From the NCBI GenBank assembly GCA_032988165.1, contig JANTQF010000016.1, positions 62,001 through 126,000 on the forward strand: DNA of 64,000 nt. Direction: 5' to 3'. The notes under the pieces were generated by a model. That model had not been told where the DNA came from. It made no database searches and was given only the letters and a program-made list of their open reading frames with translations. Below, piece after piece: positions 1 to 12,719 of the stretch. The first letter of the stretch is position 1; the number at the start of each line of letters is the position of its first letter. The DNA comes from Emmonsiellopsis sp. PD_33 (Eukaryota > Ascomycota > Eurotiomycetes > Onygenales > Ajellomycetaceae). Position numbers and translations under genes: made by a program.

Positions 1-1582
1 AAACTCAGGACCAGATTGCGACGGAGCTCGCGAATGACCTTCTAAGTCTGGGACCCGACGATACAGAAGCCGCGGATTTTGCGAAATGGCTATTTGAGCA
101 GGTCCATGAGCTGAATAGCCGGATAAATGGCGGGACGGCTGGCGCAGAGCAGCAGGCGCCGTCGCAAGCCATCCCTTCGTTTTCAGAGCAACAGGACATC
201 TCCACGGGGGGTTCCGGGCAAGTGGAGATGGGGGATTCAGAGATGAGCGGTGCTCCATCTACTGAAGGACAAGATAATACCATGTAAGCTGATGGCTTTT
301 TTTTCTTTCTTTCTTTCTTTTTTTTTTGTTGCGTTTTTAACTACTCCGCATTTGCTAACTTGAACGCGATAGTCCAACTGGCCCACGAGCAGCGCGAAAT
401 AATAGACAGCAAGGCGGTCCCGGAAGAATGATGGGCCAGATTTCTAAGGCGATGGATCGTGGTAATGACTCGGTTCTACATCGAGTACGTAACCACCAGG
501 GCTCAGGAAGAATCAACAGCCACTCTCGAGAACCTCCGAAGGGCCCAAGAGGCTTCCAGCAAAGGAATGGTCGGATGCCTCCAGGAATGCCAGGCGGTCC
601 GATGGGTATGGGCATGGGCATGGGCATGGGAATGGGCGGCCGTCCTATGCAGAACCCTCCACCCGGCATGGTATCATTAAACCCACAGCAGCAGATGCAA
701 ATGATGGCAATGCTGGAAGAGCAAGCGAGAATGATGGCCCAAATAATGCCGGGTATGGTACCGCCCGCGATAAACCCTGCATTCCAAAATGGGCCGCCGG
801 GCCAGCAGGGACGCTCTCTTTTCGAGCGAGCGGAGCATCAACCACCCAGAAATCCCCACTTCGACAGACGGGGTAACACGAACGGCAACCAACCCAATTT
901 CCACCGACAACCCGCAAATGCTAGCGTAGATACTGAAATGGACGGTACGCACAATACCACCGAAGCTTCAATGGACGTCGACGGCCCACACGAAACTTCC
1001 GAGCCCGGCCCCAACACTGTCTGCCGATTCAACCTAAAATGCACACGAAAAGACTGTCCATATGCGCATCAATCGCCCGCTGCACCCGAAGGCACCCCAG
1101 TTGATATCAACGATGAGTGCCCGTTCGGCGCCGCCTGCAAGAACCGCAAATGCGCCGGCCGCCACCCCTCACCCGCCCAAAGAGCCGAACACCAATCCGA
1201 AGAACTATGCCGCTTTTTCCCCCACTGCACAAACCCCAACTGCGCCTTTAAACACCCCAGCATGCCCATGTGCCGGAATGGCGCGGACTGTACGGTGCCC
1301 AATTGCAAATTTACCCATTTGCAGATTCCGTGCAAGTTCAATCCATGTCTTAATCGGACATGCCCGTACAAGCATGTGGAGGGGCAGAAGGGAGTATTTA
1401 CAGATAAGGTCTGGACGGCTAGTGGGGCGAAGGAACATGTTAGTGAGAGGAAGTTTGTCACGGACGAGAACGGTCAGGAGGAATTGATTCGGCCTGGTGG
1501 TGGTGGTGATGGCCAGACACAGAACAACGAGGGACAGGCACAAGAACAGGAGCAAGGGCAGAGCCAGGAGGTTATTACCTGA
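1..1582 (+). CDS. Nab2-like CCCH zinc-finger poly(A) RNA-binding protein (5' partial, two exons)
   Basis: The window opens inside the gene. Exon 1 is read from base 3 to 283 and exon 2 from 373 to the TGA at 1580-1582, giving 496 visible residues. The exon 1 helical segment (ANDLLSLGPDD to WLFEQVHELN) fits the end of the Nab2 N-terminal domain. Then come an RGG/Pro-rich stretch, Gly-Met repeats (about 601-640), a Gln/Met-rich part, and five CCCH fingers whose first Cys codons start at 1022, 1118, 1208, 1271 and 1331. Four have spacing C-x5-C-x4-C-x3-H and the fifth C-x4-C-x4-C-x3-H. Nab2/ZC3H14 proteins bind poly(A) in the nucleus, limit tail length and aid mRNA export; the tandem C-terminal fingers are the RNA-binding part. 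Yeast Nab2 has seven fingers and human ZC3H14 five. The C-terminal tail is Gly/Gln-rich. Codon use and GC content are normal, with CpG present, so this is a live gene. The family call is firm; the missing start prevents a length check. Confidence 0.88.
284..372 (+). other. Spliceosomal intron of the Nab2-like gene
   Basis: This is an 89-base intron with donor GTAAGC at 284, a long T/C-rich run, a branch-site-like GCTAAC at 354-359 and acceptor GATAG ending at 372. Without splicing, exon 1 would stop at TAA 285-287. Splicing rejoins a split Ile codon and continues the frame of the ATG at 428, which is therefore internal. Confidence 0.85.
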
Positions 1583-1850
1583 TTTGATCTTTTTTCCCGG
1601 GTTTTATTCGTCGGGGATGTTATTTCCTATAAAGAAAGAGAGATGTTTCCTTTTCAATGCATCCCCTAGCCTTTCGTGAGAAGATACTATTTTTTTTTTC
1701 ATTTTCCTCGTTTGTTCATTGATTCCAAAACTACCTTTTGTACCTATACTAAACCGCTTTTCCCCCTTTTTTTCTTACCTACATACTTGTCTTTTTGCTA
1801 AATGGGACGGACCTATGGTTGGGACGAGAAGAGGCGTTTTTTGGAAAATT
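1583..1850 (+). other. 3' UTR and downstream flank of the Nab2-like gene
   Basis: This is pyrimidine-rich DNA with several T-runs and no coding potential. CpG dinucleotides persist to about 1843 (GGCGTTT), after which they all but vanish. I see no canonical AATAAA signal, which is common in fungi. The end of this segment marks the edge of the AT-rich block. Confidence 0.5.
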
Positions 1851-2399
1851 TCTCTCTTTTTTTTTCTGTTTGTTGTAATTTGTGGAGCATAGCAAAGCAA
1901 ATATATAGTGCATTCAAAGACAAATTACCAGGGAAGTCATGACTACAGCCTGAAAATCTTGCAATTTAATTGGTTCTTCAAATGATAACCTCACATGACT
2001 CCCATAAATAGAAACTACAATGACTGAAAATGGAAGCTGAGGAGCCAGAAATCAAGTATAAATCATGTAGTTACATCTACAAAAATGAAAGAGCTTTATA
2101 AACATCAAAATAGACTATCTAAAACCTCCAAACCCATCATTCATACCATGAATAGCTATTTGTAGCCAGCTGTTTACAGTCAAAACATCTAGATAGCTAT
2201 TTACATATCTATGTTAATTCTACATGATAACAAGCTATATAAATAGATAGCTTCAAGTCTTCTTCTTTTTCTTCCTTTTTCTTTCTTTCTCTTCCTCCTC
2301 ATGTCTGCAGGTCTTCTTCTCTTAAGAAGCCTGTTACTTTTTCATTCCTCTCTTCATTTCTTACTTTATGGAATTTCTTGCTTTGCAGACAGGCACATT

Positions 2400-4585
2400 C
2401 ATTCACAATGAATACTCCTGATCTAAAAATATGCATGAAATGTGGTCAAGCTCTGCTAGTTGACCAGTTTCTCCCTAAATACCCCTCTAAAAGTGGATTA
2501 TCAAGGCTAACTACTACATGCTAGATGTGCTGCAGTAAGATCAATATCTCTAGAGTCTATAAATACTTTAGTAGTAATACTTAACTGACTCTAAGTGCAG
2601 AGTCCTCTCATTCTACCTCTATAATTTCTCATATAACTATAACTCTTTTTCTAGCATCTATAATATCTTTAGAGCCTCTTATAGAGCCTCCAGCATCAGC
2701 TTTCATCTTAACATAAGATGAGCCTGACCTGCCTCTACCTCCTATTCCTTAATATTTGTGACTAATAAGAGTGTCTTCAGGCTGCCAGCAAGTATAGTAT
2801 ATAGAGTATAATTTTCATCTTTATAGCATATACAGTTCTGATCCTTCATCTCTTGTAGATACACATTATAAATAAATTAGAATTTAATGAAGTCATTAAG
2901 TAGCTCATTATCATCAAAAAGATGTCTTCTCTATACTATTATTATCATTCCTCTATAGATGCCAGAGAGAGGTTTAAATACTTTTATAGTTACAAGAAGA
3001 GTTATAAATACCATTCTTATTATTATATATAAAGCTGTAAATGTCATTCTTGCAGTTGCAAGATTAACTATAAATTGAGTCACATTTACATTCATTTATT
3101 ACTTTAACCTCTTTAATATGATTATAGTATGATTTACTCAGCTTCTCATTTTAAATTTGCCTGCAAAGCACTAAATCTGAGAGCTCAAAAAGTAATATAA
3201 TTAAATATCTAACTTCTCTAGTAATGATGGATTTTGCAGCTTTAGATCTAGACTCTCCATTAAATGCTACTAATTCTATAATGATTTAAAATTCTATCTT
3301 AACATCTAGAGACTAATAGTTAGTTTAAAACTTTCATGCAGCTCTTAAGTCTGAGGTGCAGGAGACTTACAGTTGATGTAAGAGATAGTGGTTCCACATA
3401 AATCTTAAGGACAATATTTACTCTCATTATATTATAATTAACTGAAAAATTCAAATAGATGAGCTATTTCTTTTCTCTGTAGAAAATAATCTTAACTCAG
3501 GAGATATCTCTAACCTATTTGAAATCACACAGATTGAGAAGATGCTTATTACTCATATTTATATCTTTATAGAGACCTATTAAATTTATGGCTAGTAATA
3601 TCAATATAAGAGACACATTATTAACTTTTTATAGAATACAGGTAAGGTTTATAACATTCTATTATTTCTCTCTAAAGATCTTAATATTATCATCTTACAG
3701 CCTGTAAACACTTCTACTAACTCTTACTTGTAATATTAATTTCAAAGAGATTTCATCATTCACAAGAATGTAGTTGCAACCTGGCTTGATTTTCTTCATT
3801 ATAATTACTCTGGTTATAGGGATATTAATATCAGCCAGAAGATATTAGACACATTGCCACAAGAAGAGGATATTATGAAGTAGTTAATTATTGAAGAAAT
3901 TAATACTGCAGATATTAAGGCTGACATTAATCTGAATAATATTGAAAATCCCTCTAATTATGCAGCAGTGCCTGATATTCTTGCTTATAATGAAGAGGTG
4001 GAGAAGCTACATCAGAAAATTAACCTACAAATACCACTGAAGCTGTAATAAAGCTAAATAACTCTGAACTTTCACAGTATATCTCTTAATAAATTTAATA
4101 ATACTCATCTATTACTTTTCTGAGCATTCTCAAGTCTTTTTCTTTATAGCCAGGCTGAGTTTACCCTTCTACAACAATGAAGTATTGAATATACTGAATA
4201 TATTAAGTTTTTTCTTCAATATCATAATGAGCATTTTGTTAGACATCCTTAATTTCACTACATTATTTTTAATACTCTATTTCAGAAGTAGGTTGATATT
4301 TGTAGGTAGTTTTAGTATAGATAGAGTGATTTCATTCTTAAGGATCTATTACTTAAAGATTTACAGGTAGTATTTACAGAAATTACCCCTGAATCTGAGG
4401 CTATTCTTAACTTAATTTCCTATTTCTTCTTAAATCTTTATGGCACTCATCCATTTTGGGGAATAAAACACTAGAAGCTATAAGAATATATTAGAAATTT
4501 ACAGTCTCTTCATCTCTTTTTAACCCTTTCAGCTGTGAATTATTATTAGGACAACCTGATGCAGCTACTACCTAATTATAAACAG
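2400..4585 (+). pseudogene. Helitron Rep/helicase-like protein remnant (truncated)
   Basis: The reading begins near 2408 with a Cys pair motif (CMKCGQALLVDQF, then C-x2-C), typical of the N-terminus of fungal Helitron proteins. A second Cys-containing block follows near 2,930-3,100. The clearest part is 3,700-4,585: a TWLDFLHYNYPGYRDI-type segment, an acidic region, NEFN(N)THLL with AFSSLF, and LFLTLSAVNYYQDNL near the end. These match the helitron_like_N region that precedes the HUH Rep domain. Frames shift and carry TAG/TGA codons, and the match stops at about 4,585, exactly where an LTR begins, so the Rep HUH and helicase domains are absent. It would have driven rolling-circle transposition. 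The family is fairly certain; exon limits are not. Confidence 0.65.
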
Positions 4586-4845
4586 TGATGATGTAATGAG
4601 CACACTCTGATAAGTGAATCATGTGAGCTATATACTAGAATTAAGATTGTAATTGCTAGAGAAAGGAAGGAAAAAGGAAAAGAAATTGTGAGATTATATG
4701 ATATAAATAGAAGGGAATTATGTGAGGTTAGAGTGAATAAATATTTATATGAAGGCCTGGTTGGAGGTGTCCAATCAGGTAGTTAGAGATTAAGTGAAGT
4801 TTGAGTGAGCTATGAATATAGAATATAAGGGTATAGCCCTTCACA
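4586..4845 (-). mobile_element. LTR of a minus-strand Ty3/gypsy retrotransposon
   Basis: The plus strand starts TGATGATG at 4586 and ends CTTCACA at 4845, so on the minus strand the element runs TGTGAAGG to ATCATCA (TG...CA ends). On the minus strand it is immediately preceded by a purine tract AGGGGGGATAA (4846-4856), the expected polypurine tract, and by integrase-chromodomain coding. It is therefore the 3' LTR of a minus-strand gypsy element. No second copy was seen in the window. Confidence 0.55.
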
Positions 4846-4856
4846 TTATCCCCCCC

Positions 4857-5670
4857 TATTTAGATTCAGAAGGTGGGTGGGAGGGGTCAGAAAATTAAAT
4901 GTAAGATAGTGCAGATAAAGTCTTGTCAGATGGATGCAGCTTTTTATAATAGATGAGTGTAGTGATGTCTTGCAGGGTGAAGGTTGATTCCCATGAAGAA
5001 ATTTTATATCTAAGCTACTTCATCAGGTACTAGAATCCTTATCTATAGTGATAGTGATTAAGGATGGCTTCAATCTCATATTCTACCTCATTATCTTTCT
5101 TAATGATATCAGATGGATGTCAGTTAGTAACCTCTTGTGAGAGGAATGAGTTAGTAGAGGCTTTACAGAGCAAGTTTATATGAAATATATTATAAATTCT
5201 GAGTAATGTGTCAAGATAATAGTTATGACTTCCCAGGACTTCAATGATAGTATACTTAGCATATTAGTAGTTAAGTATGTAAGATGAGTAATTAGTTGTG
5301 ATGTTTTGGAGGTCTAGCTAGATCTTATTACTCATCTCATAGTATTTAATAGGATTTCAGCAGGCATTTACATGATCCTATTAATTCTACTAAATGCTGA
5401 TCATAGAGAATTCAGCTTACTCATAAGCTTACTGAAGTTTCAAGATGATGGTGTCTGTGATTTGAATTGAACTGTAAGGTGAAGTGGAAGGTTTAGATGA
5501 TTTGATGAGATTAAGAACTTTAAGATTATAACTATATGAGAGGAAAAATAAGCTAATACTAGTACTGATAGTATTATAGCTATTAATTATAAGTTTAGCA
5601 TGTGAGAGGAATTCATTTCAGTTGTTCTAGGTGTATAAATAGAACTTTTAAAGATAGTTCTTAGTTATCT
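4857..5670 (-). pseudogene. Ty3/gypsy integrase C-terminus and chromodomain remnant
   Basis: Read on the minus strand, this segment has the late integrase pattern (NWNEFLSHAKLIINSYN, like the fungal WLPLAEFAYNN region). Later come a GPF-like beta-barrel region and, near the end (about 4,980-5,110), a chromodomain-like EVEYEIEAILNHYHY...YLMK with a Trp-rich WEST segment. It stops just before the polypurine tract and LTR, the normal place for the pol end. Many stops are present. Upstream pol (RT, RNase H) is missing and replaced by a minisatellite at about 5,870, so the element is truncated. Confidence 0.6.
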
Positions 5671-5959
5671 GAATCATATGTTCAGTGCTGCATCAGTAAA
5701 ATCTTTTTGCTGCATGTGGGGCACATGGTGGCATGAGCATGCTTATGCAGTTTTGGCAGGCATAGTAATTTGTCATATGATCCTACTTGAAGTATGCAGG
5801 AGCCACTATATGCAGCTAGTCCCTCACATGTGCTCACAGTGCAATAATCACACTAATAGTATTAATAGTGCAAATATTCCCAACCATGTCAATATTAGTA
5901 GAGGTGTCACTACTATTAATAGTATTAATTATACTAAGATTTGTAGAGGTATCTTCATT

Positions 5960-6500
5960 GCTACTTGCAGCAGACATACTAATATTATGCAGTGTGTCTC
6001 TGCCACTATCCACATCAATTTTAGTGGAGATATTCCTCTCACCACTTAATATTAACTATACTAATATTAGTGAGTGTGTCCCTACCCCTATCTGCATTAA
6101 CATTATTAGAGATATCCCTATTGCTACTTGCATCAGTCATACTAATATTAGCCAGTGTGTCCCTACTTTTATCTACATTAATGTTGTCAGAGGTGTCCTC
6201 ATCACCACTCATATTGATTGTATTAATATTAGCCAGTGTGTCTCCATCATTACTCATATTAGTCACACTAATATTAGCCAGTGTGTCCTTACTCCCATTT
6301 ATATTAATGTTGTTGAAGGTGTCCCCATCATCACTCATATTAATTATACTAATATTAGCCAGTGTGTCCCTACCTCCATCTGCATTAATATTATTAGAGG
6401 TATCCCTATTGCCACTCACATTAGTTACACTAATATTAGTTAGTGTGTTTTTATCCCTATCTGCATCAACATCAATGACAGCATCAGCAGTACTCTATAC
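5960..6500 (-). repeat. 81-bp coding-type minisatellite (27-residue repeat), array 1
   Basis: Repeat starts at 6060, 6141, 6222, 6267, 6348 and 6429 give spacings of 81, 81, 45, 81 and 81 bp, all multiples of three. On the minus strand this is an open frame repeating a 27-residue unit of the type DTLANISxxNMS followed by DT..NNIN. Units differ by scattered substitutions, so the array is old. It is probably the repeat domain of a transposon-encoded or cell-wall-like protein whose remainder I cannot identify. Confidence 0.7.
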
Positions 6501-6599
6501 TCTATTATTAATAATATTATCTTTACTGACACTATCATCTATCACATGTTGATCATATTGATTATTATTATTACTTAATTTAGTAAAAGTATTATTCAT

Positions 6600-8780
6600 C
6601 TATAATGTACAGAATTTATAAACAGTAAAAAATAAAATCAAGATAAATTAACAACCATTGAATGAACAGTGCCAGGTGTTGTTTGAAATAGGCAGTTATG
6701 ATGATAAAGAAGAGGGATAGAAGAAAAAGCAAGGAAATTAAGAATGTGGGCATTGAGTATAGATAAGGGTTGCAGGGGAGCCATTGATAAATAACATCAC
6801 AGCCTTACTGAGAGAAATATTAGGTAAAGAGACCTCTCAGCAATAAGTATGTACTGCAGTAAGAGATAGTTTCACACAATAAAGATGATTAAATATTAAA
6901 AAACTGTGGCAGTTTACACTTCTTTCATCATAGATGCTGATGGGGTTGCTGGTAGAGTATTAGCAACTATAGAGATAGACTTCAAGCTGTAGACAGTTAA
7001 TCTGTGAAAGAATTAATATACTGTTATCTCAGAAGTAGAGTTAGATTTCAAGCAAACAAAAAAGAGCATGAGAAACCTACAAAAGCATATTAATTACTCT
7101 GCACCTTTCTATTCATTATCTATTAACTTAGATAAATCAAGATCTTCCATTATATTAGCATTTAGATCAGTAATGATTTCATTCACTGTAGTTTCCCCAT
7201 TACTCTTCTGAAATCCAGAAAGATTTCAAACTTGTTTTTGAATAATATATCTCAGTATATCTCTTTGCTCCTCACACATTTCCCCCCATATGGCTGTTAA
7301 ATCCTTGAATTTTCCTAATTACAAATGTTAGTAATAAAGATTTAATCCCATGTAATTATAAAGTCTAATCCTTATGAAAGGCCAAAGCTCCATCAAATCT
7401 TGATCCTATATTCCTAGACTGACTAATTATTTATCTGAGATTTCTGATCACAAAGTACACTAAATTAGCTATAATAAAGATAGGAAGGATGGCAGCAGAC
7501 TTTTATTTAGAGTACTTAAAGAACTTTCATGTGAGTAAGTTACTTACTAAGTCATGCTGGCCTTAGCCATAGAAAAGCTTTGCAAACACCTGAAGAACAT
7601 TGTTGGAAAGCCATCATATACTGTGTTTTAAGTTCTGTGAAGTCAGTTAATAGAGATTAAAAATAATAGAAAATAGAGTCTACCCTATTCTCATTGCAAA
7701 CATCATCTGAGCACAGGTAAAAATAGTTCTTTAGAAGCTCTATTTATATCTTTTTCTGTAGATTTACTTCCTTTAAGTACCTACCATCAAATACATCATT
7801 GATGTATGCTTTGATTGTCATTGTATGATAATGTTAAACTAAAGCAATATATTTAAGAACTTACTAGTGTTATATCAGTATTAGAGTATTAGCATGTAAG
7901 TAATATACTTAGAGGAACTACTATTTATACCTCTCAATGATTAGACTACTTTGTTAGCTGGTTTTTAGAATTAATTATATCTCCCATTTGATTTCACTAC
8001 TTAATTAACTCCTCACACTGTATCCTTCATACCTTCTTTATTAATTCTGACATCAGGGGCTTCTTTTCTTCTGGCCAAGGTGTCCACTGTGATGGTGGGA
8101 TTTTATAGTCAGAGTACAGCCTTCTAGCACATAAGACTCTAACATTATCAAGAAGGGTATGATTATTATCTTATATTTTACTTCTATCTGATCTTCACTC
8201 TGATCCAGCCCATGCAAGACATTCTTTACTCTTCTTAGTCACATTATCTTCAATTACATCAGATGTGATAAGGGGAGTTTGACAGCTACTAGTAGAGCCC
8301 AAGAAAATTCAATCATTATGAGAACTCAAGAAAGAGCTCCTAGTTGAAAGAGATGATCTTTATAGTGGTATAGGATTCTAACTCAAATAATCAGTTGATT
8401 TCAGTACTGACACCATAAAATGTAAGTAAACTCATATTAATACTGATGAGTGAAACCATCCTATAATAGCATTAACATTAATAGGCATAATATAATAAAG
8501 AGAATAACTCATCAGGTCTAATTCAATTCATCTTTACTTATTTGAGGGAAGGTGAGGCTCATCTTCTACATCTATATCACCACTAACTTCCTTTAAACCA
8601 TCATCCTTACCTATATCCTCATTGTCACAGTAATCATCAATAATAGGCTCTCACCTACACTTTAGTCTATTTCTGCCAGGCCATGCTGCAGGCTTAATTT
8701 CAAACCATCTTATCAGTGCAGGCTTCAAATTTGAATATCAAAATCATATGCTATCTGAACTAACCTACTCCTAACTACTA
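6600..8780 (-). pseudogene. Unrecognised decayed coding region upstream of array 1
   Basis: On the minus strand, stretches read like real protein interrupted by stops. Examples are WFEIKPAAWPGRNRLKC followed by an acidic DDYCDNEDIGKDDGL (about 8,570-8,730), and WTPWPEEKKPLMSELIKKV (about 7,990-8,090). They lead toward the 27-residue repeats at 6.5-6.0 kb, so array 1 may be this protein's C-terminal part. I do not recognise the family. The alternative is several short unrelated remnants. Confidence 0.3.
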
Positions 8781-9780
8781 ACTTACAGAACTCATCTCAA
8801 GCTGTGTGTCAACTAATCCTCACCTTCACAGCTTCTTTTGATGTTGATTTCAAAAGCTTTAAAGAAAAAGGAAAGACTCTAGAGATAAAAAGTGCACCAA
8901 TTCAGTAGATAGTGAGGTAGAATCCAATGTAATTAGAGGTAAGAAAAGAATAGAGCAAGGCAATTTTTAAGCAGCAGGATAGAAGTGAGAGAATAACTAC
9001 TAATAACTAACTGATGAGAGTCAAGTCAGCATATAGTAGATATTTTATCAAAATAAGACACATCAATTGAAACTAATACTATTATAATAAAAACAGTTAG
9101 TATACAGCCATCTGAAGCAGGAATGTGATAGAAAGGGGGAAATCACTAAAGATAGATATAATCAGTGCAATCTTTTTCTAAAGTAATATTTTCTCCTGAA
9201 AAATAATAAGAATAGTGTCAATTATAATTCATCTCAACCTATTAGATCCCACAGTTCTGTACCATCAGCACTGATGGTTGAAGTTTACCCATAATTAATC
9301 TCTTCCTTTACAATTAATCTCATACTGATGCTGGCTGGGCTTCATAGCTGTATATGAGTTATCTCCTTCCCAAGTAATTCATATTAGTAGTAGCCTAGCC
9401 ATTAATTGATCATCTATTTATATGTTCATTTGTTTATTACATTCACATTTACATTTGTTCATTCTGGATGTCACTGACAGGGAAAACCATTGTAGGTAGA
9501 GGTAGAGGTTGAGAGTTGACACAAGGGTCATAATATCAGGTAGTAATAGTATGGCAGACTATCTCCTCATTCATGCACTAGTAAATTTTAGCATATCTAT
9601 TCTATCACCAATAAAAAGGCTTGAATACTTAGATATGACCCATTACTAATTGATCTAATCCAAATAGTCAAAAAAAGATGCTAAAATTTACTCACATACA
9701 GACAAGAAGATAAGCATTAATCTCCCAAATAAAGCAGGGAAGGAGTGTACACATCTGATAGCATAGAACAGGGTAATGGG
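8781..9780. other. Unassigned AT-rich DNA
   Basis: I see no recognisable domain, terminal repeat or RNA gene. It contains AT-rich runs and a short GGTAGAGGTAGAGG purine repeat near 9,497. Confidence 0.3.
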
Positions 9781-9789
9781 TAATATTAA

Positions 9790-10210
9790 AGGAATAGATC
9801 ATAATAGAGCTAATATTAGCACAGCCAATATGAGTGGCAACACAGACACCTGGGCTACTAATATTGATGTAGATGAGGGCAGAAACACACCACCTAATAT
9901 TAATGTAACCTGATGTAAGTAGTGGTAATAGAGATACCTCTACTAACATTAATGAGAATAGTGGTAGGGACACATCAGCTAACATTAGTGTAGCTAATAT
10001 AAGTGGCTAAGGAGACACCTCCACTAATGTTGATAGGAATAGTGGTAGGGACACACTAATCAACATTAGCACAGTTAATATAAGTAGTTAAGAAGACACC
10101 TCTACTAACATTGATGAGAATAGTGGTAGAGACACACCAGCTAATATTAACACAGCTGATGTAAGTGTTAACAGGGATACCTCTACTAATATTAATGTAG
10201 AGGGTGGCAA
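9790..10210 (+). repeat. 81-bp coding-type minisatellite, array 2 (inverted relative to array 1)
   Basis: Phased starts near 9979, 10060 and 10141 give exact 81-bp spacing, with more decayed units to about 9,790. Read on the plus strand it gives the same 27-residue unit (GRDT..NIS..NIS..EDTSTNI) as array 1 on the minus strand. The two arrays are therefore inverted copies about 3.3 kb apart. Stops such as TAAG and TGA interrupt the frame. Confidence 0.65.
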
Positions 10211-11310
10211 ATAACATAGTTATATAAATCAAATAGAGGAATAAAGGATAAAGACATAAAGATAGGCAAAAAAAAAGCCAAAGTAATAAAGGAGTAATAT
10301 TCTAAGGCTACTGGCTAATCTCACCCTTTAAAAAAATGAAAAACTAGCACCCAAAATCAATCCAGCCATACATATAAAGTAGAAGGAAAAGAGACAATAA
10401 AAAGCTCAGATAGAGAGTCAGATCTACCTCTTGAAATCAAGCACTCAAAAACAAAGCTAATTAAATTAATTAAAAGAGACAAAGTAAGGTTCATTCAGAT
10501 TTTAAAGCCTTCAAACCTACCCTCTAAGGGAGGAGATCATCTAACCCTCCACTCAATTAATAATGATGGGGTTGTCAGGCATAGACCCAGGCTGGTTACT
10601 AATATAGGAGGCAGGAGGCAGGAGAGGGCCCAGAGGGGAAGTCTGAAACATGTTATTTCAGTATATATCCCATACAGTGCATTGACAGTAATTATTCTAT
10701 AGGCAGTTTCCACAACACCCCCCAAAATGGCTAGAGACTTAAACACAGACAGGGAATAATCAATAGCATACTCAGTAGGTATAGCAGGGGAAATCAATTC
10801 ATCACACATTAGATTATTATCCACAGGATTAAACTAATAGTGCATTCATATGGAAGTATTTAGAATGGATAAAGTCAGTAGGTTCAATCACATTCTATAT
10901 GTACATCACATTCCTCTCAGGCCAGACTAGTAGTGCCTGGGCATCAGGATGAGGGTTATAATAGAAGCATGCTAGCTCTTGGCCAGCAACAGACAGTATT
11001 CAATACTGGTTAGTGGGTAACCCATATATTAATCTATATATCATGTTAGTCTTACTACTTCTCTATTTCATGGTGTCAAAGTTTTATACATACATCTTTT
11101 GTATTGAATGTGATATTAGAGGAGGGAGGTGACAGGATTTTCTTTTCAGGAAGGGAGGGAGGTGATTTGAGGGTTTATTTCAATGTAGTTATAGCTAGTA
11201 TGATATAGGGAGGAGAATATTGATGATTTTTAGTAGGAGAGAAAATACCTAAGGAAAGAGAAAAAAAAGATAGAGAAGAGATAGAAAAGAGCTAGGTATT
11301 TAGAACTTTT
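10211..11310. other. Unassigned AT-rich DNA
   Basis: An open minus-strand frame of 95 codons (10,537-10,824) has no family I recognise. Purine runs occur near 11,120-11,290. No transposon ends are visible. Confidence 0.25.
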
Positions 11311-11314
11311 TACC

Positions 11315-11635
11315 TCTTCTATATATGGAGCTTTGTAAAAGCTTTTGAATCAAAAGAGGAGGGATATAGCACTTTGTGAAAGCACTCAAATGGAAATAGG
11401 AGGGACACAGCACTTTATGAAAGCTCAAGTTGAAAGAAGGGGGATATAGCACTTCATAAAAGCACTCAAATTGAAAGAGGAGGAACATGGCACTTTATCA
11501 AAGTACTTAAATCAAAAGGGGAGGGACACAGCACTTTATGAAAGCTCAAGTTGAAAGAGGGGGGATATAGCACTTCATAAAAGTACTCAAATTAAAAGGG
11601 GAGAGACATGATGCTTTGTAAAAGCTTTCAAATTT
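11315..11635. repeat. About 40-bp minisatellite with two-unit higher-order periodicity
   Basis: The landmark GCACTT recurs at 11369, 11410, 11449, 11490, 11531 and 11570, that is spacings of 41, 39, 41, 41 and 39 bp. Alternate units are more alike, for example the AAGCTCAAGTTGAAAG units at about 11,421 and 11,542, so the array has grown partly by two- or three-unit steps. Unit type: GGAGGGACACAGCACTTTAT. No coding role is seen. Confidence 0.7.
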
Positions 11636-12700
11636 CAAATTAAATATATAACTGTATGGACATATTGACTATCTGGCAAAGCATTAGCAATGATTATCCT
11701 TTCTGTTGGATATTACTTTATATGAATCTGATTCTAGCACCATTTTTTTATTTCAGTAGAAAGATATTCATATTCCTCTAGGGTTCTTCATCCTCTATTT
11801 CTCCTATAGTAGAGTCAGTGTCTTCTCCTCTTTCAGACTCTACACTTAAGACTCCTTCAAGCTCTATATCTTCATCTAATTAGGCACTCATTCTGCATCA
11901 TACCTGCAACAGCTGCCACAAGTAATATACTATTAGTCCTCAATATGCTCAGTGTTTAGTGTGTCTGGGTTTAGTCAGGGCAGCTAACAAGAAGAGGAAT
12001 TCATAGAGAGGGTGTATAGCATACAGACATACAGAGAACATCAGAATCAATAAAGATAATATATGAGATAGCTAAAATAACAGTTTATCTCATACATCTA
12101 GTAATCACAGGCCTCATATTCAGTCCTCAATCAAGTGAATACATCAGACAAAAAAGAGACAGGCCATACTAGTAGTACCAGCACAGCTAATAGAGCCATA
12201 AAGACAGGTCATACCAGCAGCACTGGCACAGCAACAGAAGGTACTAGTAGCACTCACTTACAAGTAGGTAGAATGGAGACAGGCAGTACTAGCATAGCTA
12301 ACTAAGTAGTCTCATCCATCCATCTAGATTATAGAGCCTCTATAAAACCATCAGGAAGCCTAGGACCCAGGACATCATTAAGAGCATTATAATAAGGGAT
12401 GCCAAAAGGATCCCAAACAACCACTGAAGGTAGCAAGAAAACAGAAGGACTAAAGCCCAGACAGAGCCTAGGAGATAATAGAAGATACTCAGTAGGAGGA
12501 GAGATAAATATACTAACAGTACAGACATATAAGATATATATACAGTAAAGAGGTAGAACATATAGGTTATTGAGGATAGAATGAAAAGAGGAGGTTGAGG
12601 TAGAGAAATCAAAGCACACTATATGACTGAAAGATAGTGAGTAAAAGAACACTAAAATACAAGTATTTTCCTTATATTTCTCATCAAGTTATTACAGGCT
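11636..12700. other. Unassigned AT-rich DNA
   Basis: Short phrases recur (ACTAGTAGTACCAGCACAGC types at 12,165-12,300). A 107-codon minus-strand frame (12,329-12,652) ends with WDPFGIPYYNALNDVLGP, which looks protein-like but which I cannot place. Confidence 0.25.
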
Positions 12701-12719
12701 TGGTATAACCTACACTAAC

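Noticed and set aside
428..430. ATG at 428 as the start of the Nab2-like protein
   Set aside because: Splicing of the 284-372 intron joins an upstream coding exon in frame with helical N-domain sequence, so this Met is internal.
645..1555. Several minus-strand open frames across the Nab2-like gene
   Set aside because: They are long only because the coding strand is GC-rich; the plus-strand frame has five clear CCCH fingers.
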